Assembly (NCBI RefSeq): GCF_021404465.1
Contig: NZ_JABFTT010000013.1
Location: 1-64,000, forward strand
Direction of reading: 5' to 3'
Length of the DNA: 64,000 nt
Source of the DNA: Billgrantia zhangzhouensis
Lineage (GTDB): Bacteria; Pseudomonadota; Gammaproteobacteria; Pseudomonadales; Halomonadaceae
Part shown: piece after piece, positions 1 through 9,209 of the stretch
Layout: every line of letters starts with the position of its first letter
How positions within the stretch are numbered: position 1 is the first letter of the stretch
Position numbers and translations under genes: made by a program
Notes under the pieces: generated by a model
What the model was told of the DNA's origin: nothing
The model's database searches: none
Seen by the model: only the letters and a program-made list of their open reading frames with translations

Positions 1-713
1 TGGCCGACAGCCTCAGCGAGAGCGCGGTGCAGCACCACGCCGAGCCCCTGGACGCCCGCGCCCACCTCAAGCAAGCCGGCGACGACACCCAAGGCCGCCA
101 TGGCCAGCGCGGCGGAGCGGGCGAAGCCGACCACACCACCGCCCAGGGCGCCAGCCAGGGCGGGCGTGGCGAAGCGGCCCGCCTCGAGGCCCCCTGGCTG
201 CAACTGGCCTCGCCGGCGGGGATCGCGCTGAGCACGCCCGAATCCACGCACTTGGCGCAGGGGAAATCGCTCAGCGTGACCAGCGGGGAGGACATCAACC
301 TGGCCACCGGGCGCAGCCTGATCGCGGCCCTCTCCGAGCGACTCTCGCTGTTCGTGCAGCGGGCGGGTATCAAACTGTTCGCCGCGCGGGGCAAGGTCGA
401 GGTGCAGGCACAGAGCGACGCGCTGGAGCTGACTGCCGAGAAGGACGTCAAGGTCACCTCGACCGAACAAGGCATCGAGCTGAACGCGGCCAAGGAGATC
501 CTGCTGGTCTGTGGCGGCGCCTACGTGCGGATCAAGGACGGCAACATCGACCTTCACGCCCCCGGCAAGATCGACGTCAAGGGCGCCCAGCATCTCTTCG
601 GCGGCCCGGCGAGCATGGATGGGCCCTTGCCCGAGTTGCCCGAGGGAGAGTGTGAAAAACAATTTGCCAGTGCCGACCAGGCGTCTGCCGGAACTGCACC
701 GGTAGGACATTGA
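1..713 (+). CDS. vgrG: T6SS spike protein VgrG, C-terminal part (5' end outside window)
   Basis: The reading frame is open to the left edge (codons begin at position 3), so this is the 3' end of a larger gene; the internal ATG at 27 is not the start. The visible ~236 residues contain the repetitive beta-strand pattern typical of the VgrG C-terminal DUF2345 region, with phrases such as SLSVTSGEDINLATG, VKVTSTEQGIELNAAKEI and AYVRIKDGNIDLHAPGKIDVKG. VgrG trimers form the puncture spike of the type VI secretion tail, and their C-terminus carries effectors. The stop overlaps the start region of the adaptor gene, so the island is probably one transcript. Confidence is high for the family. Whether the full protein carries an extra effector domain upstream cannot be seen. 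Confidence 0.9.
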   Translation, partial: ADSLSESAVQHHAEPLDARAHLKQAGDDTQGRHGQRGGAGEADHTTAQGASQGGRGEAARLEAPWLQLASPAGIALSTPESTHLAQGKSLSVTSGEDINLATGRSLIAALSERLSLFVQRAGIKLFAARGKVEVQAQSDALELTAEKDVKVTSTEQGIELNAAKEILLVCGGAYVRIKDGNIDLHAPGKIDVKGAQHLFGGPASMDGPLPELPEGECEKQFASADQASAGTAPVGH

Positions 714-715
714 GC

Positions 716-1615
716 ATGTCGCAACATCGACAGCAGCACACAGAGGATCAGCCTGTCGTCAAGATGGCAGGCGCGCTCACGGTGGATCTTCTGGCGTCCT
801 TCCCATTCGCACTGCTCAACCCATTGCGGGTACAGGAGCAGGACTGGCGGGATCTTCCCGTTCAGGCTCTCGAAACGGTGCCGGCTCCCGTGCGTTCTCA
901 CCGGCTGCCTCAATTGGTCGACCTGGGCAACGTGGCGGCATCGCAGCACGGTGACCTCATCCGCCGCGCCGAGCGTTACCGCAAGCGCGGCATCGCCTTC
1001 TTCTCGGCGTTCCTCGCCAGCGAAAAGAGCCTAGAACATACGGCCGCCCACCTGAACCGACAACTGCTGCAGCGCCGTCCTGGCGACCGTCGGTATTGGT
1101 GGCTGCGTTACTACGACCCCGACGTATTCCGTCATCTGCTCTGGCTGTTGTCCCCCGAGCAGTTCGCCCGGTTGCTGGGGCCGATCACCCAATGGTCCTG
1201 GCCCGATGCCCGTGGCAAATGGAGAATCGTCGAGCGTATCGGCGCCAGACCCTCCATCGACTGGCTGGCCCTGACTCGCCAGCAATGGAGCAGCCTCGAC
1301 CGCTTTGCCGCCCTGAACCAGAGCCTGCGCCGACTGGCGACGGCGGTTCCGCAGTGGCCACAGGATACGGCCCACTGGCAATGGCTGGACGCCACCATGC
1401 GGTATGTGGACGAGACCTTCGGGCTACCGGTGGAAGACCAGCAGAGCCTGGCGGAGAGCGCCGCCGAGCATCACCCCGATCTCGCCACCCACCCAGGCAT
1501 ACGCCACCTTCTGGAGCAGGCCGCCCTGGGCGCGCCGGGCTTCGCCGAGCGCCTGAGCCATCTGGACGAGATGGCCTGGAGTACCATCATTTCCGACCTG
1601 AGGAGCACGACATGA
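716..1615 (+). CDS. DUF4123 T6SS effector-loading adaptor (Tap/TEC-like)
   Basis: This protein of about 299 residues carries the DUF4123 hallmark near its middle: RYWWLRYYDPDVFRHLLWLL followed by SPEQFARLLGPI. DUF4123 proteins are cytoplasmic chaperones that load a cognate effector onto VgrG and are not themselves secreted. The gene sits between vgrG and the effector, the usual order for VgrG-adaptor-effector modules. ATG at 716 is preferred; TTG at 710 would overlap the vgrG stop. Its stop overlaps the next start as ATGA (1612-1615), suggesting translational coupling to the effector. The specific partner is inferred from position only. Confidence 0.85.
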   Translation: MSQHRQQHTEDQPVVKMAGALTVDLLASFPFALLNPLRVQEQDWRDLPVQALETVPAPVRSHRLPQLVDLGNVAASQHGDLIRRAERYRKRGIAFFSAFLASEKSLEHTAAHLNRQLLQRRPGDRRYWWLRYYDPDVFRHLLWLLSPEQFARLLGPITQWSWPDARGKWRIVERIGARPSIDWLALTRQQWSSLDRFAALNQSLRRLATAVPQWPQDTAHWQWLDATMRYVDETFGLPVEDQQSLAESAAEHHPDLATHPGIRHLLEQAALGAPGFAERLSHLDEMAWSTIISDLRSTT

Positions 1616-4371
1616 GCAGTGACAGCGGCCGCCCGGATTGCAACTTCTGCGGTGGCGGCGGATTGCCCATCCTGCCGGTGCGTTATGCCGTGGCACGCAG
1701 CGATGCACCGAGTACCGGTGCCCCCAGGTTACCGCAAGACCTGCAGGACGACAGCGTCTCCCGCACCCCCCTGCCAAACGGCCAGCACTATACGCTGCGG
1801 CTCCTGCGGGAAGGATTCCTCTACCTCTTCGACGCGGCCAGAGAGTGCTGGCAGGGCTATCAGGTGACGCGAGACGGGTTTCTCGGCCGCTACATCGATA
1901 TCACCCAGCGGGAACTGCTGGCGCTCGACCCCGATAAGCCGGGAGAGTGGGATGCCGGCATCAATGCCCCCCTCCTGGACGATGACTTTCCCTGCCGCGC
2001 CAATCCGGAGCATGTCTATCCGGGCCGCTGCGTCACGCTACCGGCCGCCGCAGAGGCCGGCGACCTCTACATGACGTTTTCCGACGACCGCTGGACAAAG
2101 CGCGTCTGGAAGGAGTACGCCACCAACCACGACGGCCGCCGCGACACCATGCGCCGTCTCTCCCTGCCGCGCTGGAAGGCCGGTGACGCCCCCCATGCCA
2201 GGCCCCTGGCGGAACTCGGCGACTGCCTGGCGGAAGCCGCCTTCCCATGGGCCCCGCATCGCCCTCGGGAAGAGGAGGCGGACGATGCCACCGAGGTCCA
2301 TGCCCTGAGCCACAGTCTGGCGCCGGTCAACGGCATGCGCCACGATCTCGACGGCTTCCTGCGCTGGGCGGCACGGCAGGCCGAACCCAGCGGCCTGGCG
2401 CCCGCCTTCTTCGTGCTCGACGACCCTGCCGGCGTGACCAGCGACCTCGCCGGCCTGCTCGAGGTGCGGGAGGAGGAGTTCAACCAGCGCGAGCCCCTGC
2501 ACCGCCCCTTCGTCACCGCAGGCGTCATCAACGCACTGCGCGATGGCCACGAGGAGCGGGGCAGGCTGCAGCATGTCGACGACATCGTCGAGCAACGGCT
2601 CCGCGATGAATACTACAACAGCTACGGCGGGCCCCCCGGCATGGAAGCCAACATGAAGACTCGCTTCGAACACCGCCAACGGGAAAACGCCGACTTCCGC
2701 CAGGAGGTCGAAGCCTTCCGGCTCGGCGTCATCGACGCCATCAGCGATGAGGAACTCGAGGCCAAGGCCGATGCCGAGTGGCGGAAATACGGCGATAAGC
2801 TACGTGACGGCGAACCCGACAGGTGGATGCAGGACACCTACCGGCCTGCGCTGGCGGCCTACGACGCCGAGACCATGCGGCCGCTGGTCGAAGCGTATCT
2901 GGCCTGGCTGACCGGCGGTGCACTGCTTGACTACCTGAACAGCCGCTTCGATGACCGCGACATCGAATCGGGCGTCGCCTTCGTTTCCGTCGTCTCCGCC
3001 GCGCTGCTGGGTACCCAGAGCTACGCGCCGGCCTTCACGCAATACGTGGAGTGGCTCGCCTCCGAGGACATCGCCAACGACAACCTGCTGCTCCGGGCGC
3101 TATGCCTCAACCAGGAGACGCTGCGGCAGCAGATGCTGTCCGCCGTCGACGCCGCGGCGGGCGACCCGCCCGAATCGGGAGACGCCTTCGGCACACTCCC
3201 CTGGAGCACCCTGATCGCCAGCTTCGTCGGCCTGACGGAGGGGCTGCCCGACGAAATGGTCTCGCCCGCCTGGCTGGTCGGCCGCCTGCTCGGGCCGATG
3301 ATGAGCACAATCAACGGCGAGCGCCTGCCCCGCCCCCTGCTGGTGGCCCTCGGCGTGACCGCCGGGCAGCCGGTGCGTGTCTTCACGCAGCACCGCACCA
3401 CGCTGAGCCAGGCGATCCCCGCCCTGGGCGACGAACTACAGCGCCTCTACCCCCAGCTCGAAGGCGTCGACCGGCAGCGTTTTCAGCGCAAGCTGGAAGT
3501 CGAGACACGCTCGCTGCGGCGGATGGGCAACGCCGCCGCCGGGCGGCAGGACATCACCTTCGCGGTCCGCCGGATCGAGCTGGGCTCGCTGAGCGACTAC
3601 GGCGGCTCCGAGACCCGGCTGATCAATCAAGCCATGGGCGCGCTGGAGCCGATGTCGGACATTGGCAGCCAGGGGGGTACCGGCGAAAAGCTCGCCACGC
3701 TGATGGCCAATCGCGAAGTCTCGGCGGGGGTGTTGAATGCGTTGTTCGCCATCTGCGCCTTCAACAGCTACCTCTCGACCATGCACCGGCTGCAAGACAC
3801 CACGACCCGCCAAAAGGGGCGCCTGATGGGCGCGGGGCTGGCCGCCGCCGGGGCCGGACTGGAATTGATCGGCGCGACCCTGAACCAGGCCCAAAGAACC
3901 TTCGTGACGTCGAGCCATCTGTTGGTTAGCGCGCAGCATCGCGCCCTGCGACTGGGGCTTCGCTTAGGGCTGGCTGGTGGCGTCACCTTGGGTGTGATGG
4001 ATGTGTGGGAGGGTATTGAAAAATTTGGAGATAACCAGCCAGTGATGGGGACGCTATATATGTTTTCTGGAGGAAGCACCGTCTTGGCAAGCTTTGCTGT
4101 ATTTTTTGCTGGTTTGAGTGCTGTTGCCAAAGTAGCTGGTGGCACTGGCCTGCTTGTTGCTTTGCCAACGGTCGCCCTATGGTGGGCAGCCGGGGTGCTC
4201 GGCATTATTGCCATTGGGACAGCGATTGCGATCTGGTGGTTTACCGAGGATGCCCTACAGGAGTGGCTGGCCGAATGCGCCTTTGGTGTGCGCGGCGAAC
4301 TAGGCTTGGGAACGGCAGCGCTGGAAGGTGAAATGCAGCGCCTCAAAGCCATCACTCAGGAAGGAAGCTAA
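1612..4371 (+). CDS. VasX-like / BTH_I2691-family T6SS effector with C-terminal membrane region
   Basis: The start is set at ATG 1612, coupled to the adaptor stop; the frame is open further upstream, but that part reads as out-of-frame adaptor sequence. The protein has about 919 residues. The N-terminus (CNFCGGGGLPILPVRYAVAR, then YTLRLLREGFLYLFDA) matches the conserved beginning of VasX-type effectors. The central ~600 residues are acidic and soluble. Roughly residues 780-880 contain several hydrophobic segments ending with IAIWWFTEDALQEWLAE, as expected for a pore-forming toxin of the inner membrane of target cells. The membrane-coding stretch (about 3990-4190) is visibly AT-richer than the rest, suggesting a different history. 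The last ~60 codons recur at 5470-5656. Pore formation is inferred from family and topology. Confidence 0.8.
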   Translation: MSSDSGRPDCNFCGGGGLPILPVRYAVARSDAPSTGAPRLPQDLQDDSVSRTPLPNGQHYTLRLLREGFLYLFDAARECWQGYQVTRDGFLGRYIDITQRELLALDPDKPGEWDAGINAPLLDDDFPCRANPEHVYPGRCVTLPAAAEAGDLYMTFSDDRWTKRVWKEYATNHDGRRDTMRRLSLPRWKAGDAPHARPLAELGDCLAEAAFPWAPHRPREEEADDATEVHALSHSLAPVNGMRHDLDGFLRWAARQAEPSGLAPAFFVLDDPAGVTSDLAGLLEVREEEFNQREPLHRPFVTAGVINALRDGHEERGRLQHVDDIVEQRLRDEYYNSYGGPPGMEANMKTRFEHRQRENADFRQEVEAFRLGVIDAISDEELEAKADAEWRKYGDKLRDGEPDRWMQDTYRPALAAYDAETMRPLVEAYLAWLTGGALLDYLNSRFDDRDIESGVAFVSVVSAALLGTQSYAPAFTQYVEWLASEDIANDNLLLRALCLNQETLRQQMLSAVDAAAGDPPESGDAFGTLPWSTLIASFVGLTEGLPDEMVSPAWLVGRLLGPMMSTINGERLPRPLLVALGVTAGQPVRVFTQHRTTLSQAIPALGDELQRLYPQLEGVDRQRFQRKLEVETRSLRRMGNAAAGRQDITFAVRRIELGSLSDYGGSETRLINQAMGALEPMSDIGSQGGTGEKLATLMANREVSAGVLNALFAICAFNSYLSTMHRLQDTTTRQKGRLMGAGLAAAGAGLELIGATLNQAQRTFVTSSHLLVSAQHRALRLGLRLGLAGGVTLGVMDVWEGIEKFGDNQPVMGTLYMFSGGSTVLASFAVFFAGLSAVAKVAGGTGLLVALPTVALWWAAGVLGIIAIGTAIAIWWFTEDALQEWLAECAFGVRGELGLGTAALEGEMQRLKAITQEGS

Positions 4372-4373
4372 GG

Positions 4374-5447
4374 ATGCGCACCACATCCAGAGATTTTTAC
4401 AATCTCTATATACGGGCTAATTGGGGATTCTCCAGCACCCTATCGAAGATACGAGGCTTCAGTAAGAACAACCCGCCACTGGCGAAACAGCAGAGAGTGC
4501 CGGGTATTGACGCCGGGTGTTTCAATGATTCGGTGATCGCAATCAATTCAACCTTTCTAGAGATAGTCGACTCTGGGAATCGGCTACGAGGCATAACTGC
4601 AGCTTTTGCCTTGGCGGGGACGATTCCTGCACTGGCTGGTTTGGCTGGAGGAGGCTATGGCATTTTCGTATATGGAGATCGGTTTCCATTAGGCCTCTAC
4701 ATTTTTTTAATTATCGCCTTGTTGTTGATGACGTGCTTGGGGCTCCCCCTTATAAATGCTCTAATCCGCTGGGAAATGTTCCGTAAGACCCACTACCCTA
4801 TGCGCTTCAACCGGGTCGACCGCAAGGTCTACGCCTGGTCCCAGGACATGGGCGTAGTCACCATGAACTGGGACGACATTCATTTTTATCAAAGCAAGGC
4901 GTCCGCCTCGGAAGAGCGTCGCGGTATGGGGCGCGAGGAGATACGGGGCTATGTCAAGGACGCAGATGGCAACATTCAGCACCACCTGGTCTTCTTTAAA
5001 TACGAAGGGGCCAAGATGATGCGTGGTGCGCTGGAAATCTGGGAGCTGGTGCGCCGCTATATGGAGGAGCCTGACGGCCATATCCAGGCCTACCGGGTCG
5101 ATCAGCGCGTGCTGGCGCTGGAAGGGCGGCGCGAGGGTTTTTTCGACTCCCTGACCCAGGCAACCCGCCTCATGGCTGACTCGCCGATCTTCCAGGTGGT
5201 GTTCGCCTTGATGGTCGCCTGGGCCGGTACCGGCCGCATCCTCGCCAAGTGGACCTGCCGGGTGCCGCGCTGGCCGGCCTGGGTCGAGGAAGCCTGCCGG
5301 GTGGCGCCGGATGACCCTTACGTGCGCAATCGCCACAACGAACGCCCGCTCAAGGCAAGCGAAGTCCTCTGGCCATTGTTCTGCTTCCTGCTGGGCTGGG
5401 CGGAGGCGCTGACAATCTTCTACTTCCTGTTTCGGGGATACTTTTGA
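4374..5447 (+). CDS. DUF6708-type membrane protein, probable immunity protein (copy 1)
   Basis: This 357-residue protein starts 2 bases after the effector stop, with AAGG close upstream. Visible topology: a soluble N-terminus (about 1-70, IRANWGFSSTLSKIRGF), two hydrophobic segments (about 71-137), a soluble core (MNWDDIHFYQSKASASEERR), a hydrophobic stretch near 268-282 and a C-terminal membrane helix. Proteins of this type recur beside VasX-like effectors. Immediate adjacency to a membrane-targeting toxin makes an immunity role likely, but no immunity protein of known structure is recognisable. The region encoding the first membrane segments is AT-rich. A second copy of identical length lies at 5658. 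Confidence 0.7.
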   Translation: MRTTSRDFYNLYIRANWGFSSTLSKIRGFSKNNPPLAKQQRVPGIDAGCFNDSVIAINSTFLEIVDSGNRLRGITAAFALAGTIPALAGLAGGGYGIFVYGDRFPLGLYIFLIIALLLMTCLGLPLINALIRWEMFRKTHYPMRFNRVDRKVYAWSQDMGVVTMNWDDIHFYQSKASASEERRGMGREEIRGYVKDADGNIQHHLVFFKYEGAKMMRGALEIWELVRRYMEEPDGHIQAYRVDQRVLALEGRREGFFDSLTQATRLMADSPIFQVVFALMVAWAGTGRILAKWTCRVPRWPAWVEEACRVAPDDPYVRNRHNERPLKASEVLWPLFCFLLGWAEALTIFYFLFRGYF

Positions 5448-5656
5448 GCCGTTTTCCCTCAAGGGCAGGCATTGCCGGTGTGCTGGGCGTAATCGCCATT
5501 GCAGCGGCCCTCGCCATCTGGTGGTTTACCGAGGATGCTCTACAGGAGTGGCTGGCCGAATGCGCCTTTGGTGTGCGTGGCGAGTTGGGGTTGGGAACGG
5601 CAGCGCTGGAAGGCGAAATGCGGCGCCTCGAGGCCATCACGCAGGAGCAACGCTGA
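5444..5656 (+). pseudogene. Orphan copy of the effector C-terminal tail
   Basis: The 70 codons from a TTG overlapping the upstream stop repeat the end of the effector at 1612-4371: IWWFTEDALQEWLAECAFGV is identical and the rest differs at scattered positions. It lacks the N-terminal delivery region and upstream membrane helices, so it cannot be a complete T6SS effector. It could be an inert remnant of the duplication that also produced the second DUF6708 gene, a recombination donor for exchanging effector tails, or a small one-helix peptide translated by coupling. No convincing ribosome-binding site precedes the TTG, so a remnant is the default reading. Confidence 0.65.
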
Positions 5657-5657
5657 C

Positions 5658-6731
5658 ATGCCATCCACGGCCAGGGACTTGTATAATTTATATATACGCG
5701 CCAATTGGGGCTTCTCCAGCACCCTATCGAAGATACGGGGCTTTGGTAAGCACAGCCCCTCACTCGCGAAAAAACAGAAAGTGCCGGGTATCGACGCTGG
5801 GCGCTTCAATGACTCGGTGATCGCGGTCAACTCCACTTTCTTGGAGGTCGTCGATTCTGGTAATCGGTGGCGAGGCATCCATTCCACCTTCGGACTTATG
5901 GGAGCTGGTCCTCTCCTTTTTGGCCTGGGAGTTTTGCTGTATATACTGACGCACAAAAGCGGAGAAATACCCCTCCCTATTATTATTTTTTTTTGGCTTT
6001 CTCTTTTTATATTAGTCGTATTGGTTTTACCTGTAGCAACCACCCTTGTTCGCTGGGACATGTTCCGCAAGACCCACTACCCCATACGCTTCAACCGGAT
6101 CGACCGCAAGGTCTACGCTTGGTCCCAGGATATGGGCGTGGTCACCATGAACTGGGACGATATCCACTTCTATCAAAGCAAGGCGTCCGCCTCGGAGGAG
6201 CGTCGCGGTATGGGGCGCGAGGAGGTGCGGGGCTACGTCAAGGACGCAGATGGCAACATTCAGCACCACCTGGTCTTCTTTAAATACGAAGGGGCCAAGA
6301 TGATGCGTGGTACGCTGGAAATCTGGGAGCTGGTGCGCCGCTATATGGAGGAGCCGGACGGCCATATCCAGGCCTACCGGGTCGATCAGCGCGTGCTGGC
6401 GCTGGAAGGAAGGCGCGAGGGCTTTTTCGATTCTCTGGTTCAGGCGACTCGTGTCATGGCCGACTCGCCGATCTTCCAGGTGGTGTTCGCCTTGATGGTC
6501 GCCTGGGCCGGTACCGGTCGCATCCTTGCCAAGTGGACCTGCCGGGTGCCGCGCTGGCCGGCCGGGGTCGAGGAAGCCTGCAGGGTGGCGCCGGATGACC
6601 CATACGTGCGCAATCGCCACAACGAACGCCCGCTCAAGGCAGGCGAAGCCCTCTGGCCATTGTTCTGCTTCCTGCTGGGCTGGGCGGAGGCGCTGACAAT
6701 CTTCTACTTCCTGTTTCGGGGATACTTTTGA
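5658..6731 (+). CDS. DUF6708-type membrane protein, probable immunity protein (copy 2)
   Basis: Translation is taken from ATG 5658, one base after the orphan tail stop, giving exactly 357 residues like copy 1; in-frame sequence upstream is shadow coding. From MFRKTHYP to the end (about 221 residues) I count nine differences from copy 1 by eye, and residues 1-70 are also close. The membrane segment at about 71-137 is essentially unrelated (for example LLFGLGVLLYILTH against AGLAGGGYGIFVY) and very AT-rich at 5930-6030. This looks like a tandem duplicate that later diverged or was replaced only in the membrane-embedded part, as expected if that part determines toxin specificity. Confidence 0.7.
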   Translation: MPSTARDLYNLYIRANWGFSSTLSKIRGFGKHSPSLAKKQKVPGIDAGRFNDSVIAVNSTFLEVVDSGNRWRGIHSTFGLMGAGPLLFGLGVLLYILTHKSGEIPLPIIIFFWLSLFILVVLVLPVATTLVRWDMFRKTHYPIRFNRIDRKVYAWSQDMGVVTMNWDDIHFYQSKASASEERRGMGREEVRGYVKDADGNIQHHLVFFKYEGAKMMRGTLEIWELVRRYMEEPDGHIQAYRVDQRVLALEGRREGFFDSLVQATRVMADSPIFQVVFALMVAWAGTGRILAKWTCRVPRWPAGVEEACRVAPDDPYVRNRHNERPLKAGEALWPLFCFLLGWAEALTIFYFLFRGYF

Positions 6732-6751
6732 GCAACCTTAGGGGGAGCCAC

Positions 6752-6898
6752 ATGCGGAGAGTGACTCTATTGATGATGCTGTCAGGCGTCGCGTGCGCGT
6801 CGGACGACGTGGGGATTGCAGAAAAGGATAGTGGCTTCTGCGGCACGGGGGGAGCGGAGAGAGGAGAAGTGCAATGTTCGACTCCGGCGACGGTGTGA
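6752..6898 (+). CDS. Possible small exported peptide (48 aa)
   Basis: ATG 6752 follows AGGGGGAG at good spacing and opens a 48-codon frame beginning MRRVTLLMMLSGVACASDD. This resembles a short signal peptide with an A-C-A signal peptidase I site; a lipobox is unlikely because Gly occupies the -3 position. The remainder is about 32 residues with two cysteines. The 3' end overlaps the PAAR gene in another frame, and the last part may therefore be fortuitous. No family is recognised. It may be a genuine small periplasmic protein of the T6SS island or the truncated start of a lost gene. Confidence 0.35.
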   Translation: MRRVTLLMMLSGVACASDDVGIAEKDSGFCGTGGAERGEVQCSTPATV

Positions 6899-7152
6899 TT
6901 CTGTTGGGTGACGCCACGACCCATGGTGGCCGGGTAGTCAGCGCCCAGTCCAACTATCAGGTGAATGGCAAGCCGGTGGCGGTGGTGGGCGACAAAGTGA
7001 GCTGCCCGAAAAAAGGGCATGGGGTATGCAGTATCGTCGAGGGCCACCCCACCATCACGCTCGATGGCAAGCCGGTGGCCTTTCATGGCTGCCATACCTC
7101 GTGCGGGGCGAAGCTAATCTCGTCGTCTAGCAATGTTCATTGTGTTGGATGA
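6874..7152 (+). CDS. PAAR-domain T6SS spike-tip protein
   Basis: A 92-residue protein with the PAAR fold pattern: GDATTHGGRVV near the start, KPVAVVGDKVSCPKKGHG in the middle and a repeat of the strand pattern ending HGCHTSCGAKL. The His and Cys residues in these positions are the expected zinc ligands at the tip. PAAR proteins cap the VgrG trimer and sharpen the T6SS needle. There is no C-terminal extension, so it is a bare tip rather than a PAAR-effector fusion. A ribosome-binding site (GAGAGGAGAAG) lies just upstream. It closes the island that begins with vgrG. Confidence 0.9.
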   Translation: MFDSGDGVILLGDATTHGGRVVSAQSNYQVNGKPVAVVGDKVSCPKKGHGVCSIVEGHPTITLDGKPVAFHGCHTSCGAKLISSSSNVHCVG

Positions 7153-7333
7153 ATTCACAGGCGGCTGTCGTGCTAGGGCGAGCATTCATGGCTGAGCACG
7201 TCAAGGACGTCGCCTTCGTAGGTGAAGTACGAGTAAGAACTGACAGGCTGCTCTTGTAACGTAGGCCAGTGTTCTGACTTGAATTTCTAAATCTGGCAAA
7301 GCGGCGGCTGAGGAGGGTGTGCGACGTCAAAAT

Positions 7334-7349
7334 TGTTATGTTATAACTT
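7334..7349 (+). promoter_or_regulatory. Zur operator (zinc uptake regulator box)
   Basis: TGTTATGTTATAACTT matches the gammaproteobacterial Zur box (TGTTAT-nn-ATAACA type inverted repeat). It lies 22 bases before the start of the dksA-like gene, whose zinc-free paralogue type is a known Zur target. A box identical at 15 of 16 positions stands before the znu operon at 47639-47654. Confidence 0.8.
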
Positions 7350-7371
7350 ATCCTTTTCAGGAGAGAGACCC

Positions 7372-7796
7372 ATGTCGGCCAACTCCGAGGCGCAGCAATT
7401 GCTGGCCATGCCCGAAGAGGCATACATGAACGCCACCCAGCTCGATTACTTCCGGGGCCGTCTCCTGGCCGAACAGGCCGAGGTGGAAGGGCATCTGGAG
7501 GAGGTGCGTAAGGCCATTGGCGACAACGAGCGCAGTGGCGACGACCTCGATCGTGCCGCGGTTGAGGAGGAACTGCGCCTGCTGTTGCGCCAGGCCGACC
7601 GCGAGACGCGACTGTTGCGCAAGATCCGCCAGGCGCTGCGACGCATCGAGGAGGGCGACTACGGCTACTGTGCCGAGACCGGTCAGCCCATCGGCCTGCC
7701 GCGCCTGCTGCTGAGGCCGACGGCAGAGCTATGCCTGGAGGCCAAGGAGCGCCAGGAGCAGCGTGAGCATCACTACAGCAAATCGAGAGGAGACCA

Positions 7797-7800
<4 letters not shown>
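7372..7800 (+). CDS. dksA2: DksA2-type RNA polymerase-binding factor lacking the zinc site
   Basis: This 142-residue DksA/TraR family protein starts at ATG 7372 behind CAGGAGAGAG. The coiled-coil tip motif DxxDxA is present (D57, D60, A62). The C-terminal zinc finger that normally has four cysteines retains only C100 and C121; the partner positions are T103 and A118. This is the hallmark of DksA2, which replaces zinc-dependent DksA on RNA polymerase during zinc starvation and works with ppGpp. The Zur box immediately upstream supports induction when zinc is scarce. The next gene, a CobW GTPase, overlaps its stop, so the two form a zinc-sparing operon. Confidence 0.85.
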
Positions 7801-9035
<1,235 letters not shown>

Positions 9036-9093
9036 GGCAGGCATGTCATACCGGTTGTTTAATAAACCGATCTTTGATGAAAGCCGCCGAAAG

Positions 9094-9112
9094 ATAGCAA
9101 AAAACTTGCTAT
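9094..9112. repeat. Short perfect inverted repeat upstream of the carboxypeptidase gene
   Basis: ATAGCAA and TTGCTAT are perfect 7-base arms around a 5-base loop, about 100 bases before the carboxypeptidase start. It could be an operator or the end signal of the upstream GTPase gene; there is no T-run. Confidence 0.35.
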
Positions 9113-9209
9113 TCCGGCTGTAAAGCGTTTCGCTAACCGCCATACTGAGGCTAGGTCCGCTTTAGAAACGGACTACAGGGGAATTACAAGGGAACCAGAG
9201 GTGTTCGTC

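Larger units (their letters stand above)
4190..6731 (+). repeat. Tandem duplication of an effector-tail plus DUF6708 unit
   Basis: Unit 1 runs from about 4190 (last ~60 effector codons) through the first DUF6708 stop at 5447. Unit 2 runs from about 5470 through the second DUF6708 stop at 6731. Gene order, spacing and protein lengths are the same. Both units end in the same coding sequence and both membrane-coding cores are AT-rich and different. This fits an array that grows by recombination within the effector tail, leaving earlier immunity genes behind. Confidence 0.75.

Noticed and set aside
1096..1611. In-frame 172-codon N-terminal extension of the VasX-like effector.
   Set aside because: It lies entirely within the DUF4123 gene, has shadow-type composition, and the family N-terminus begins at 1612.
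6877..6895. tRNA T-loop-like string near TTCGACTCC.
   Set aside because: It is within the PAAR coding sequence; no cloverleaf can be formed around it. No tRNA gene was found anywhere in the window.
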